From Mytilus californianus (taxonomy: Eukaryota > Mollusca > Bivalvia > Mytilida > Mytilidae): a stretch of DNA of 64,000 nt. Location of the stretch: assembly GCF_021869535.1 (NCBI RefSeq), contig NW_026262581.1:117208771-117272770 (forward strand). Direction: 5' to 3'. The translations under genes were made by a program, and so were the position numbers. The notes beneath the pieces were generated by a model. That model saw only the letters and a list, made by a program, of their open reading frames with translations. It ran no database searches and had not been told where the DNA came from. Within the stretch, counting starts at the first letter, position 1, and the number at the start of each line of letters is the position of its first letter. Shown in pieces: positions 43,000 through 55,186 of the stretch.

Positions 43000-44320
43000 T
43001 ATTGGTAACCTACCCAGCAACTCTTTGGTGCTACATTCATGTTTCATTAATTTTAAATAGTACACAAACAGTGACCAAAAAGGTGAATAAAAGACCCAAT
43101 ACAATTGGTGTGTACACTCTTACTTTCAGTATGTACCGTCGTTTTACCATCACAGAGCTCTATTTGTTGTCCCTTCTTTTTAGTAACATCAGGTCAATTT
43201 GTTACCGTTTTAGTAAGGTCAAGTTAATAAGTGTTTTTTATGATTCGATAAATTCCAGCTTTTGATTATGATATTGTTATTCACCTGAATCATAGGTTAA
43301 TTCAGCTGTGTCATGACCCTTGCACCTGCTTTTCACAATCGTACGTTTAAGTAAAATATTGTCTCCTCTTATCCTGAAATTATTTGACAAATTCGGGCTA
43401 AACAGGAATATTGTAATTTACAGAAGATCCGTATGACAAATCCCTTCTTGTTTTGATAAAACATGTCAATTGCAATTCTTGATTCTTTATATATTTAATT
43501 ATTTTCATATTCTATCTTGCACGAATGGTGATAGGGAAATACTTTATTTCAAGAAAAAGTATAAGTTAACTTCTTGAAATTTCCGGAACAAACTTGAAAT
43601 TGATATAATCCGTGAGAAATTTAATGAACATTTGTATTTAGGCACTATCAAATGTAAAATCATCGTGACCGAATGGCACAAACTATTGTCCCTACAGATT
43701 GTTTTAAATGAACAGAGATAAAGAGGTGAACAGTAACTTCCGCAAAGACCGTGTAATACAATCCTTACTCGATTAAAGAAATGTGAGGGAAATAAATATA
43801 GGAAGATAAAGTAAAAAAAACAAAAACAAAAACAAAAACAATATGGTACGTACGTCATTGATTAAGGTTTAAGTGATTTTTTTTTTAATTATTCTCCTCG
43901 CCTGCTTAAAGGTCAAATATTTTAAATGGTTTGTTTGTTTCTCATATGTTTTTCTTTTTTTAGATATTTGGATACTCTCTGACCTGGCATTTTGATTGAC
44001 CTTATGACACAATTGCTTCGATACACATTTCCTTTACTTCTTTGCACAGAGCACAATTATTTTGCTCGTTTAATGTATTCCTCCTCATTTGTCTATTATA
44101 TGTGTACGTATCGATGATAACAAATAGCAACCCCCTTTATATACAAACTAGGCATTCAGTGGTAAAATAAGGGTGTCGTGAGATTGTTTTGGAAAAAAAT
44201 TGGCTATAATTAGACTTTAAATGTTCGTTCATTTCTTTCACTTATAAGGTTTTTTTTACTATCTTACGAAAGTAACCTAGGTCCAACATTAACGTTATAT
44301 TTAAAAGCTAAGTCAAATAC
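43000..44320. other. Stretch without supported genes
   Basis: No exon recognised; contains a short (ACAAAA)n-like microsatellite near 43815-43840. Confidence 0.45.
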
Positions 44321-44325
44321 AATAT

Positions 44326-45600
44326 TCAAAAGAGGCGAAAGATACCACCAAAGGGACATTCAAACTCATAAGTCGAAAATAAACTGACAACGCCACGGCT
44401 CAAAAAGAAAAAGATTAACAGACAAACAACAGTACACAAAACACAACGTAGAAAACTAAAGACTGAGCAACGCGAACCCCAACAAAAACTGGGGGTGATC
44501 TCAGGTGCTCTGGAAGGGTGAGCAGATCCTGCTCCACATGTGGCACCCGTCGTGTTGCTCATGTTATTACAAACCCGGAAATAAGTCTAATTCGGTAGGT
44601 CGCATTCCGGGAAAAGGGGACTGGATAGTAGTTACGACAATAGGAACATATCCGCTATCATCTGTGAAACGTATATTCCATAACGGTCAACCAACTCGTG
44701 GTGGCGTCCTCAAAATTGACGCAGGGATGATTTCAACTTCACCACTTGGAACTCTTGGTTTAATAGCTCCCTTTTTAGCAGCAACCCTCTATCAAGGGAA
44801 TCATGATAGGATATACAAGCCCTGGAATATCGTATCAACTGGGAGATATATACTCCGTATGCAGGCGCTGTAAGAATGTAGCTACATAGAAATGGAAAGT
44901 TCACAATTAGGAAGCTGAAATTATCTCTTTTGTTGTAAAGTTTTGTTTTCAACCGACCCTCATTGTCAATTTCTAGAGGTAAGTGAAGATATGAGGCAGA
45001 CTTAACTGTATTTGGTGTATCCTTTATCTCAAGTTCGATGGGATAGATGTGTTCAACATAGTCACCAAATTTTGAATTATTTAGTGAGAGAACATCATCT
45101 ATATAGCGGAAAGTAAAGTTAAAGGATACTGCAAACTTCTTTTCTTTCTTCCTAAGAAGTTCCTATATGAAGTCAGCCTCATATGAATAAAGGAACAAGT
45201 CGCCAAGAAGAGGGGCACAGTTGGTTCCCATAGGAATGCCGATTGTTTGTTGAAAACACGTCCTCCAAACGTAACAAATATGTTGTCAATCAAGAAATCA
45301 AGCATCTTGATAATGTCAGTTTTAGATAATTTTTTGTTTGAATCGGAGTGATTTTTTACAAAGTAGCATTTATCCCTCTCTAAGACAAGATACTTGTATC
45401 TGCGTTGGCCATTCTTTTTTATGAAACAAAACAGGACCAACTCTTTCAATTTGTCTTTTAGTTTGGAATGGGGAATACTTCTGTAAAGTGTAGAAAAGTC
45501 AAATGTTTTAATACTATACCAAGATGAAAGAGTCTTAGATTGTATGTACTCCAAAAGATATTTGGAATTTTTAGTATCCACATCTGATTAACGCCACCTC
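44326..45600 (-). pseudogene. Penelope-like family 1 copy, frameshifted
   Basis: Minus-strand relative of 27683-28965. The N-terminal frame (45099-45581) has KTFDFSTLYRSIPHSKL and FLIDNIFVTFGGRVF but slips out of frame immediately before the GTNC motif, where the expected residues are lost. The C-terminal part (44710-44952) reads VYISQLIRYSRAC in a separate frame. The 3' tail (44326-44590) contains the CACATGTGGCACCCGTCGTG block. The catalytic YIDD is not in the same frame as motif A, so the gene is dead. Confidence 0.8.
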
Positions 45601-46640
45601 TAGAATATGTAGTTTCACAATAACTTTGATTGCTGATAAAATTGATGTTAATAATTTAGAAAGAGGTTTCGTGGAGTACTTGGAAGACCCAGCAATATAA
45701 CGTTGTTTGTAAGGACACTTATGTAGTAGACTGTTCTTTCAGTAGATATCACATCCTGCTTAATATTGCATATATCATCTCAAATCACATAAAATTAGGT
45801 GGTTCACGGATAAAGAAAACCCTTACTCAAACTTATCCGAATGGAGTTTTTAAAAGTGGGTTCCTGCAATTAATGTCTCTCAGCTGCACAAGAACCCTAT
45901 ACTATTAATTTTACAGGACTTTTCTGTACTTAATATTAAGCAAAGATATCATGTTTTGTATAAAGGACCACTGCAGCTTGGGTTTTATTTATGTACTTTT
46001 GTGCATGGTTTGCTTATCACAAATTTAACTACAAGAGAAACAAAATGGTTTACTATAAATAAGAATACAATAGATAAAGAAGTACGATGACGGCTATAAC
46101 TCTACTTGTTGCCAAAATATGAGCGTCTACTCCTTTCAAATGGTCGGTCGTTATATCGGTAAGAGACGTATTCTAGTTGATCATTCTGCTGTTCAAAGTT
46201 TCTCTTATTCTAATATTGTTTTAAGATAACCAATAACGCAAAAATGGGTACAGCTCGTTATTTAAGGGTAAACATTCGAACAAGGAGTCCACTGACGACC
46301 CCGGCTATAAAAACTCTTTGTAGATCGTGTCAAGTTGATTATTTTTGCAAATTAATAAAAGTTTCTCACTTTTTTACTTCAGTTTTCAAGAGAATAGCTA
46401 AAACTGCGAAGTTTGCTATAAATTCACATATCAGGGTAATAACCTCAAAATGGGTTGTCCGATTTCCCTGAAAATATAAAAGTGGATAGATCATGACCTA
46501 CTGATCATTTTATGCCAGCCAGTTTTGCTTTAACTGTGCTATATGTGAGATATAAGGCAAACAATTGCGTTTGAAACCATGTGTCCAATTTATAGTCATA
46601 ACAGAAATTAAAAAAAAAAATTTCACAATTAAGCAGTACG
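45600..46640. other. Flanking DNA with decayed element sequence
   Basis: No intact frame. The part next to 45600 may be the decayed 5' portion of the minus-strand Penelope-like copy, but no motif could be verified. Confidence 0.35.
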
Positions 46641-47008
46641 ACACCCAGGGCTTGTATTTCCTATCATGTTTTCCTTGATAGACGTTTGCTACTCATAATG
46701 AAGCTATCAAACCAAGAGTTTCAAGTGGTGAAAATGATTTAGACTTTTCATCGGGATTGTACTAACATGAGCAAAACGATGGGTGCCACATGTGGAGCAG
46801 AATCTGCTTACCCTTCCGCAGCACCTAAGATCACTCCCAGTTTTTGGTGGGGTTCATGTTGCTCAGTTTTCTATGTTGTGTTTTGTGTACTGTTTCTTGT
46901 CTGTTTGTCTTTTTCTTTTTTAGCCACATCATTGTCAGTTTATTTTCGACTTATGAGTTTGAATGTTCCTTTGGTGGTATCTTTCGCCTCTTTTGAATAT
47001 TATATATG
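46640..47008 (+). mobile_element. Penelope-like family 1, 3' fragment
   Basis: Contains the end of the RT (GGCTTGTATTTCCTATCATG, AACCAAGAGTTTCAAGTGGT) and then the 3' tail with GATGGGTGCCACATGTGGAG. The frame 46767-47009 lies within the tail and is not a gene. Confidence 0.65.
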
Positions 47009-47639
47009 ACTTAGCTTTTTAGAAAACCGTGTAGAACTCGTGTTTCTAAGATGAGGGTTCACTATCTATGTTGTAATTATATACAGACTGTCAAATTGGG
47101 CAGATAATTAGTTAAAACATAATATTTTTAGAAAATAAAAATATACAGCCATTAGGCAAATACAGACACACGTTGTATTTTATTCATTATCAATTATTAA
47201 TGTAAGATCATTAAGACATATTTTTACAATGCATGACTATGAATTTCAGGTGAAAACATTTATGAATGGATTGGAATTTTCTGCTTTATTAGAATATAAA
47301 TAAGAGTGTTTTAAGAAGTCAGCGGTACTCATTCTCCAAAGTTTTAGTAAATTTAGTACCAAGTCAGGAATAAAACAGTTGTTTTCCATTCGTTTGATGT
47401 GTTTGAGCTTTTAATTTTGCCATTTGATAAGGGACTTTCCGCTTTGAATTTTCCTTGAAGTTCGGTATTTTTGTTATTTTACTTTTAACTCCAGTTTTAA
47501 ATTTAGTCACTTGCTGATAATTGCCAATATCAGTTGTACTGATACGATAAGAGCTTGTAATCACGGAAATGGTAGTCGAAATTGGACTTCTTCCGTGTAA
47601 GTTATCTTTGTGTTAACAGGAAACAGTTGTAAAATTTAT

Positions 47640-47995
47640 TAAGGAAAACAGCACAGCAGTTCATACTCCCAGGTTAGGAAAAGGCTGAGCGCTCACAGTC
47701 ATGTTTAACTCCGCCACATTCTTTGTGTGTCTGTTCCAAATCAGGGACATGTAATTAGTGGTTGTCGTTGGTTGCTGTCTGGCATATTTCTTTTTCGTGT
47801 ATTCTCTTAAGCATTAATCAGCCCATTGTTTTTCTCTTTTTGATTGTTTCACTCTTTTTGCCGGTGAATTTTATAGTTTACTATACAGATTTGGGTTTTG
47901 ATCATTGATGAAGGCCGTACTGCGTTTTATAGTTGCTTACATCCTCGTCCTTTGGTACATGATTGATAGTTGGAAATCATACCACATCTCCTTTT
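47640..47995 (-). repeat. Dispersed repeat family A copy (minus)
   Basis: AACTCCGCCACATTCTTTGT, GGTTGTCGTTGGTTGCTGTC and the terminal ATCATACCACATCTCC identify a minus-oriented family A copy with moderate decay. Confidence 0.65.
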
Positions 47996-48254
47996 TTATA
48001 CTGTCTCAATATTGCACCATCTGAATTTTGTCAAAATAGAATAACATATAAAACTGAATATGGAAAAATTAATAACAGGTTTGTGGGTGTAAAGAAAAGA
48101 AATTTTGTAAAAGTTTTCTCTTACGTAAGGTTTTACAGGATATCAGATGATGTACTTTTATAATGTCCGGTTAAGTACATTATTTTGACCTAATGTATCT
48201 GTAGTGTGTAACACATTAGATAACAATAACAATGTTATTAGTACCAGTGTAGAT

Positions 48255-48321
48255 ATGACTTTAGAATATTTGGTCTTTGTGACATTTTCTTTGCATGTTG
48301 GATGTCAGACCCTTAGTGAAG
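48255..48321 (+). CDS. Candidate signal-peptide leader exon (22-codon class)
   Basis: ATG plus 21 codons plus one base, then the donor GTATGG; phase 1. The peptide begins MTLEYLVFVTFSLHVGCQ and ends LSE. Length, phase and the GAA-G end are the same as at 39731-39797, which supports a common origin despite divergent sequence. The next exon recognised downstream in the matching phase is the kringle exon at 62238, about 14 kb away. Confidence 0.5.
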
Positions 48322-49238
48322 GTATGGAAAACTAGATATACGAAAATATACTCGTAATGCAAAAAAAATATCCTATATTTGAGTTTCATTTTTATTTAAA
48401 TATTTTAATACTAAAAAAGTTGAAGAGATTGTAAAATACAATAAATATCCTCTAGATTGCTGAGAAAAACCAAGGTTGATGTTAAAACGTTAATGTTGTA
48501 TAAGTCTTATTTCTTTTTCGATTTATTATAATAATTCTGTCAGTGATACGAACATGCATTACATGATATCGTATATGACTGTAGTATTCTGCAATTCAGT
48601 TTGATTCAAATTGACCTGGTCGTCAGATGAACAATTTCTCCATGAATTTGGTTCACGCATGGAGTCAAAATGCAAGTATTAGAAATTGCAATTTTCGAGT
48701 TACATATATTATAGTGTACTCAAAATATTTGTTAACAATTAATTTTATGCAGACAATGTTTATTCACAAACTCTTCATTAGGTTTACACCGTATTTGAGA
48801 AAACTTTGATACAAAAGTACAAATTTTATATGTTTTTGTAAAATTTTGCATCGAAGGACATCCATAATCAAAATGAACCTATTTTTATTCAGAAGATAAT
48901 TCACAGCTTTACTTTCGACAGAATTTTGCTTTTGGGTAAAAATGTTTTTTTTTTATATTCATTTATGGAGAAATTGACCTTAACTCTTTGTGTCAGACAT
49001 TTTCTATATAATATTTTGATATACTATGAAATATTAAGTCTTCTGATAATCCACGAAAAATAAAATAAGAAGTTCTGTCTTGAAATGTTGCAGACTATCC
49101 TGTTTATACTGAATATAAACTTGATCATACATTTTACAGTTTACTTGTGGTCACTAGTACTGTTTTATTGGGTTCTGGCAAGTAATTCCTGGATCTTAAT
49201 ATAGTTAAGTCATCTAAATTTAACATTTAAAAAAACAG

Positions 49239-49505
49239 ATGAAAATTTTAGAAATGATAGTTAAAGTTAGGTTTAGTTGTGAACCAAGATATAGCTTTGA
49301 CTGGTTTAAAGAAAACCCCAGGCATTGTGAAATCTGTTTTGTAGCTAAAGCGGCAATGCTTTCATCTCGAGCAGTTCTTGATGAAATAAAATATCGTCAG
49401 ATACATACTGGGCGTATATTTTTCTGGATTCTTTTGGATAAATTGAGGAAAATGCATATGAGACTAATGCATGCAATACTAACAACACTTTTGATCTCAT
49501 TTTAA
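49239..49505 (+). other. Open frame of unknown status
   Basis: An 88-codon frame starts directly after AAAACAG and contains RFSCEPRYSFDWFKENPRHCEICF. No family is recognised. It could be an exon of a rapidly evolving gene or chance. The upstream text (49080-49200) resembles 12640-12760, so the area belongs to an old duplication. Confidence 0.15.
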
Positions 49506-49894
49506 AATCAAGTTGAAAGTACAAAACTATGACTAAATACATGACAACTACATTGTGAATACTATCTATTTAATTAAACTTTTTCATTATATACAATATC
49601 ATATACAAATATCGCAGGTATATTTTTCTATCTAAATAAGAAGATGTGATATGAGTGCCAATGAGACAACTCTCCATCCAAGTGTTGCATATATAACACT
49701 TTCCTTAATGCATATACCATAGATAAACATAAAAACATGACGCCACCGAAACGGTAATGGAATTCCAATTCTCCAAGAAGTTGATCACTTCTCCCTACTC
49801 CTACCTGGTAGGAAAAGTCACTTCTTCCTCTCTAAAATCCAAGATAAAGCCCTGCTGATAGACAATTTATGAATAGAAGTCTTCATATACATTA

Positions 49895-50040
49895 TTGTTT
49901 AGGAGCCAGCTGAAGCCCGCCTCCGGGTGCGGGATTTTCTCGCTGTGTTGAAGACCCATTGGTGGCCTAGGGCTGTTTTCTGCTCTATGGTCGGGTTGTT
50001 GTCTCTTTGGCACATTCCCCATTTCCATTCTCAATTTTAT
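49895..50040 (-). repeat. Dispersed repeat family B copy (minus)
   Basis: CCAGCTGAAGCCCGCCTCCG, GTGCGGGATTTTCTCGCTG and GGCACATTCCCCATTTCCAT are the reverse complements of the family B blocks at 50975-51125. A short family A start (AAGAAGATGTGATATGAG) sits nearby at 49640. Confidence 0.7.
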
Positions 50041-50662
50041 TGTAAAAATGTATGTCTTAATTGTTTTTTCAGATACTCGATTTCATATACCACCTACAAA
50101 TAACAGAGACATTTGTTCTACATTTAACGCGCTAGAAGCTCATTTAAAAGTCGTTAAATCTTTAACAAAAAAAAAACAAAAAATGGTGTCAAAACAAGTT
50201 TGTACGCTATCAGAGTTTTAGATTCTGACAATTTTGTCCTATTTCTGAATGTATTAAAAAAAACCTGCAATAGATCTCTCTATTTGCCTATTTATTATTT
50301 CATCTCTTTTTATACCAGGCTTTATCACATATCTTTGGTATTTTCAATTCAGTCTACAAAATATCATACTGCATTTATACTTCCTTGTCGTTTTGAAATA
50401 CCTTAGAATTCAAGACTTAACATATGTAAACATTGAAAAGTGTTTGTAAATATTAAACGACACAAGTCATGTATTAAGTATTGCACTTCACAAAAGTAAA
50501 TAATTTCAGTAGGTCAGATAAGTACGAAGATAAAAATTTATCTTTCATTTTATAGATTTATTAAAAATCGAATAACCGTTGAGAAGTATTACAATAACTA
50601 TATTTTTTTTTATATATGACAAAAACCGAGACAAAGGCTGTTTGTTTGTTGCCCGTGCAGAA

Positions 50663-50723
50663 ATGATTTCATTTTTAATTTTGGGTATCTATTTGTCTAC
50701 TGGAAGTTTTTTAATTTCGAAAG
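50663..50723 (+). CDS. Candidate signal-peptide leader exon (20-codon class)
   Basis: ATG plus 19 codons plus one base, then the donor GTATGT. The peptide begins MISFLILGIYLSTGSFL, with the same architecture and IYLS-GS core as at 13796-13856, about 37 kb away. Many substitutions separate the two copies, yet the frame and the phase-1 donor are both kept, which is mild evidence of selection on coding. The region downstream to 50885 also matches 13857-14094. Confidence 0.45.
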
Positions 50724-50899
50724 GTATGTATAGAAACACATTAGTTAAAGCCTTTTTCTTTGAAAAAGTCAACAAAAGTGATATTTCAAGCACAGTTGGT
50801 TTTCTTAGTCCGTAAAGTCAAAATGCATGTTCATGTGTCTGAAGAGTTTCTGTCAAATATCAATTTGCAAAATAATATCACATAACTGGCATGTATATA

Positions 50900-51330
50900 A
50901 AAATGAGAAGATGTTGTATTATTGCAAATGATACAACCTTCTACAAGAGACCATATGACGTAACAGTTAGCTTAAAATTGAGAATGGAAATGGGGAATGT
51001 GTCAAAGAGACAACAACCCGACCATAGAGCAGACAACAGCCGAAGGCCACCAATGGGTCTTCAATGCAGCGAGAAACTCCCGCACCCGGAGGCGTCCTTC
51101 AGCTGGCCGCTAAACAAATATGTATACTAGTTCAGTGATAATGGACGTCATACTAAACTCCATACACAAGATACTAAAATTAAAAATGATACAAGACTAA
51201 CAAAGGCCAGAGGCTCCTGACTTGGGACAGGCGCAAAAATGCGGCGGGGTTAGACATGTTTTTTGAAATCTCAACCCTCCTCCTATACCTCTAGCCAACG
51301 TAGAAAAAACAAACGTACAACAGTACGCAC
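50900..51330 (+). repeat. Composite of family A and family B repeats
   Basis: Starts with a family A-like AGAAGATGTTGTATTATTGC and continues into the family B blocks (GGGGAATGTGTCAAAGAGAC, GGCCACCAATGGGTCTTCAA, AACTCCCGCACCCGGAGG). Frames here are repeat-derived. Confidence 0.7.
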
Positions 51331-51608
51331 AGTAAAACTCAGTTCAAGAGAAGTCCGAGTCCGATGTCAGAATAGGAAACAAAAGAAAATAAACAAAATG
51401 GCAATAATACATAAATAACAACAGACTACTAGCAGTTACTGACATGCCAGCTCCAGACCTCAATTAAACTGATAGAAAGATTATGTCTTCATCATATGAA
51501 TATCAGGCACAATCCCTCCTGTTAGGGGTTTAGTATTATACCATCATAAAGTATATGAGAAGAACATAACCCGTGTCATGCCAACAACTGGTTTTAGAAT
51601 AAATATGT

Positions 51609-52504
51609 TTAATTCCGATGCAAAGACCCTATAAGTGAATCAATATTAAAGCCAAAATATGCAATCTTTAATGACCTGACAACAGTATCGTAACTATATC
51701 CCTTCTTAATAAGTCTGTTTAAAGGTTTTGTTAGCTTTTGAGGTGAATACTGACATTTTTGTGCTTTGTTAAGAATATTACCATAAAAGATTGGATGTGA
51801 AATACCCGAACGTATAAGATGTCTGCATGTTGAGTTATATTTACGAATGATGTCCTTATACCGATGATAAAATTTAGTAAATGTTTTGACTAGTTTATGA
51901 TATCGAAAACCCTGGTGTAATAATTTTTCAGTAATACATAAATTTCTCTCGCTAAAATCTAATACGTTGTTACATACACGAGCGAATCGTACAAGTTGAG
52001 ATATATAAGATGGTGACAAGGGAACGTCACCATCTAAAAATGGATAATTAACGATAGGAAATGAAAAATCATCTCTTTTATCATAAATTTTTGTATTAAG
52101 CTTCCCGTTAATGATATAAATATCAAGATCGAGGAAAGGACAGTGGTCATTGTTAGTATTAGCCTTATTTAAAGTAAGTTCAACAGGATAAATTTCTTTA
52201 GTATACATACTGAAGTCGTCATTATTGAGAGCCAATATATCATCCAAATATCTAAAAGTATTGTTAAATTTGACAGATGTTGTTTCGATGGGTCTTTGCT
52301 GATTTTAGTCATAAATTGTAACTCATAACAATACAAAAACAGGTCCGCAATAAGTGGTGCACAGTTAGTCCTCATTAGAATTCCGATAACTTGACGATAA
52401 ACGGAATCTTCAAAGCGAACAAAAATGTTATCAAGTAAAAATTCAAGGGCAGATATAGTATATATATGATTGTAATTGTCATAAAACTGTAGCAAAAGAT
52501 GCAA
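51609..52504 (-). pseudogene. Penelope-like reverse transcriptase, family 2 (minus, frameshifted)
   Basis: The N-terminal frame (52169-52504) has FLLDNIFVRFEDSVYRQVIG and NCAPLIADLFLYCYE, but with Arg for Gly in the usual GTNC box (MRTNC). A frameshift near 52250-52270 separates it from the frame 51609-52247, which starts MDDILALNN, the catalytic DD. It continues through CPFLDLDIYI, KRDDFSFPIVNYPF and FTKFYHRYKDIIRKYN to a stop near the presumed natural C-terminus. A GYGV-equivalent triplet group is deleted in PLSPSYISQL compared with the copy at 40786. Non-functional. Confidence 0.8.
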
Positions 52505-52639
52505 CCAACAGAACTTAGCAAAAAAAAAGAAAGAAAGAAAGAAATCATAAAGTTATCAAATTTCTTTTTAAAATTGAAATAGGCAAACAAGGGAAAAATA
52601 AATTTAGTATTGATTGCAAATGTTTGAATTCTATATAAG

Positions 52640-53160
52640 ATTAAGGTAGAATTTTCACGGAGTTTTGGCGAATTTAGATTACAGTATAATTATGTAGGCA
52701 TTTGTCTGTTGTTGAATACCATATGTGGACCTCTACGTGTCCTTCCGCTTTATCGTGTCATTTGTCTTATTTTTATCTACATAACTTTTCTTGACTTGAT
52801 CCGTTCGATGTGCACTGATTGATGTTTTAATCTGGTAAAACATGATCCATTTATCAAGTGCAATTGACTGTTTTTGTTATTTGTTTGCTTAGTGCTGATA
52901 TGATGAGTTAAGCCCTTTCCAAAGTTCTGTTTGTTCTTATGTTGTGCCACGACACCATCTAAGCTAGGAGCCAGTAATTCAGTGATTTTCTTTTATTGCT
53001 GTGTCTAATATTTGTATTTCGTTTAGTATTTTAGCATAGAACAGACTGTTGATCTTCTTGTTTGAATTGTTACTTGTTTTATCATGCCGGTGATTTTTAT
53101 AGCTTACTATACGGTATAGAGTTTGCTCATTTTTGAAGGTCGTTTGGTGACCTATAGAAA
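52640..53160 (-). repeat. Dispersed repeat family A copy (minus)
   Basis: Resembles 15130-15795 throughout, including the left extension (TTCACGGAGTTTTGGCGAAT) and the GAAGGTCGTTTGGTGACCTA end. Short frames are repeat-derived. Confidence 0.55.
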
Positions 53161-53163
53161 GAT

Positions 53164-53300
53164 CCACCGAGCTTCGGTAAGAAAACTAACATTCATAGTC
53201 AGTAGGATTGGAGTCGAGCACACCTGCCTCGTCTGGGATTCGAACTCACAACCTCAATGTTAACAGGCTAGTGATAAAGTAGTTGGACTTCAGCCTTTGA
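53164..53300 (-). repeat. tRNA-derived SINE (partial)
   Basis: Minus-strand B box GAGTTCGAATCCCAG with flanking sequence shared with the SINE at 60239-60475 (AGGTGTGCTCGAC here, AGGTGCGTTCGAC there; the CTAGCCTGT and CCGAAG parts too). The A box is eroded and the tail missing. Confidence 0.65.
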
Positions 53301-53309
53301 AAAATTTAA

Positions 53310-54270
53310 TCTTGTGATACTGAAAACTCGGTATGTTCTATCAACGAGATAAACTTTTTTTGTTGACGTCATTGTCAAACTGCGGTCTTTATTAGATTAA
53401 GGTTCATTAAAAGAAATTCAAAATATGGCCGTGTTTACACCACAAAACTGATGCTTCTACGAAAGTTTTAAGGCATGGCAGGACCTAGATATTTAAAAGT
53501 AATATGTAGTCTATGTTTCCGAAAATTAAAAACTTACATGGATTTTGATGTGCATTTTTTTCCAGTCTGCAGAAGATAGAAAAATAAACAAACACGCGAG
53601 TTTCATTGATACGGACCACTCAGATACACAGTTTAAACCACCTATTGTTTGCAGATGTCTATTGTCCATCTATTGTCCATTTACAGCTGTTATCTTAATA
53701 CTAGCAAGTTAAAGGTTTGGACATTATCAAATAACCAAATTTACCTATATACAGGTTTAACTCCGCCTACTTATATTGTTTGTAGATGTCAATCTTAATT
53801 ACAATGCTTGAACAAACTTTAATACAAACAAAGCAAGCAAGCAAACCAAACCTTTAACTTGCTAGCATTAGGATAAGAGCTGTAAATCAATACTACTCAC
53901 ATCATTTATTATATGAGGGGAGCGTCATAACCTCTTTCCCAACTTAGTTTATATTGACACCTTCTGCAGGAATGAAAACAAAAAATGATTAGAAAAATCC
54001 AGAAAAGTTTATAATTTTCTGAAACATAAAATGCATTTAAAATTTAATTATCTAGCTCCTGCAATGCCTTAAAACTTTTCCAGGTGCACAGGTTTGTCTG
54101 TACTCAGAGTAAAATTTGTGGTGTAAATGCGGCCATATAAGCCAAAAGGTTATGATGAACCTTAATTTGTATGCTTGTTAGAATTTTTAGTCAGTTGTGT
54201 TGTATATCTGTGATGTATGTTTACACAGTTTTGACCGCAAGATCCCAATTTTTGTCATATTAAACTATAA
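53310..54270. other. Stretch without supported genes
   Basis: No exon recognised. Segments around 53640-53790 and 53810-53890 show loosely inverted relatedness (TTTAAAGGTTTGG / CCAAACCTTTAACTTGCTAG), so an old inverted repeat may be present. Confidence 0.35.
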
Positions 54271-54274
54271 TGTC

Positions 54275-54973
54275 TTAAAGGGACACTAGCTACGAGATAC
54301 ATAAAAAAAAATTAAATTATGATTTTTTTTGTTCAATCATTAATGAAAGTGAAATAGTGAAATAATAATTCGCTATTAGCAGCCAGTATGGTTCAATTTT
54401 GTCATGATAAGCTAAGAAACATCGATGATGAATTATTCACTTGCAAGTGAATAATTTGACCTCATTGAATCCGTATTCATGCGAACTTCAATTTAACCCC
54501 TTAGCTAGAGATGGATTATGCATGATTGATGCGTGTTAGGCTATTAAAAGAAAAGAATGTCAACATTGAAAGTGAAACAAAGGTAAATCATTTGATTGAC
54601 TGATTCAATCCACAAAAAAAAAAAACATTCTTATACAGATAATTAACTTATTTCTTTAACCTTAAAATTGAAATCAAACAGACATAGAAAAATCCATTTG
54701 CACAAGGTCCATATACCTATTTATATTTATGTTTATGTTTATATCGTGTTATGTGACCGTAGTTTGTTTTCAGAGTCATCTCGATAGTTAATTAGATGGC
54801 GTCTAGACTAAAATACACACGAAACGAAGCTACATATTATCGAGCCCATGTCCTGTATATTGTTTATTTTAGACTTTTTATAATTTGGATAAATTTTTTA
54901 CATTGTTAGAAATCTAATATGAGAATTTGAGTCAAATCGGTGAACATAAATTTAACAGCTAGTGCCCTTATAA
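54275..54973. mobile_element. Candidate TIR element about 0.7 kb
   Basis: Left end TTAAAGGGACACTAGCTACG (54275) and right end, read inverted, TTATAAGGGCACTAGCTGTT (from 54973), share GGG(A)CACTAGCT and most flanking bases. No coding content. A 26-bp perfect palindrome lies inside at 54431-54456. Confidence 0.5.
54431..54456. repeat. Perfect 26-bp palindrome
   Basis: AATTATTCACTTG followed directly by its exact reverse complement CAAGTGAATAATT, no spacer. It lies inside the candidate TIR element. Confidence 0.85.
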
Positions 54974-55186
54974 TCGGAAAATGCGTGTACCAAGACATTA
55001 TTTTTCACTTGTTACGCTGACGGATACATGTACCGTGTGACTTCGTTAGTTGTTATAGACTTCCGAATTTTTGAATTTGCCTTTCTCTTTGTTTTTACTG
55101 TGCTATAATCTTGATAATGCACAGCTAAGGTGTGTATTAACTTCCTCAGATATTCTGCACAGTTCAAAAGTACTCTAACCTTTAGG

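Noticed and set aside
49239..49505. 88-codon frame as a host exon
   Set aside because: Although preceded by CAG and fairly cysteine/aromatic rich, it has no donor-consistent end, no family resemblance and no second copy. It is kept only as an uncertain entry.
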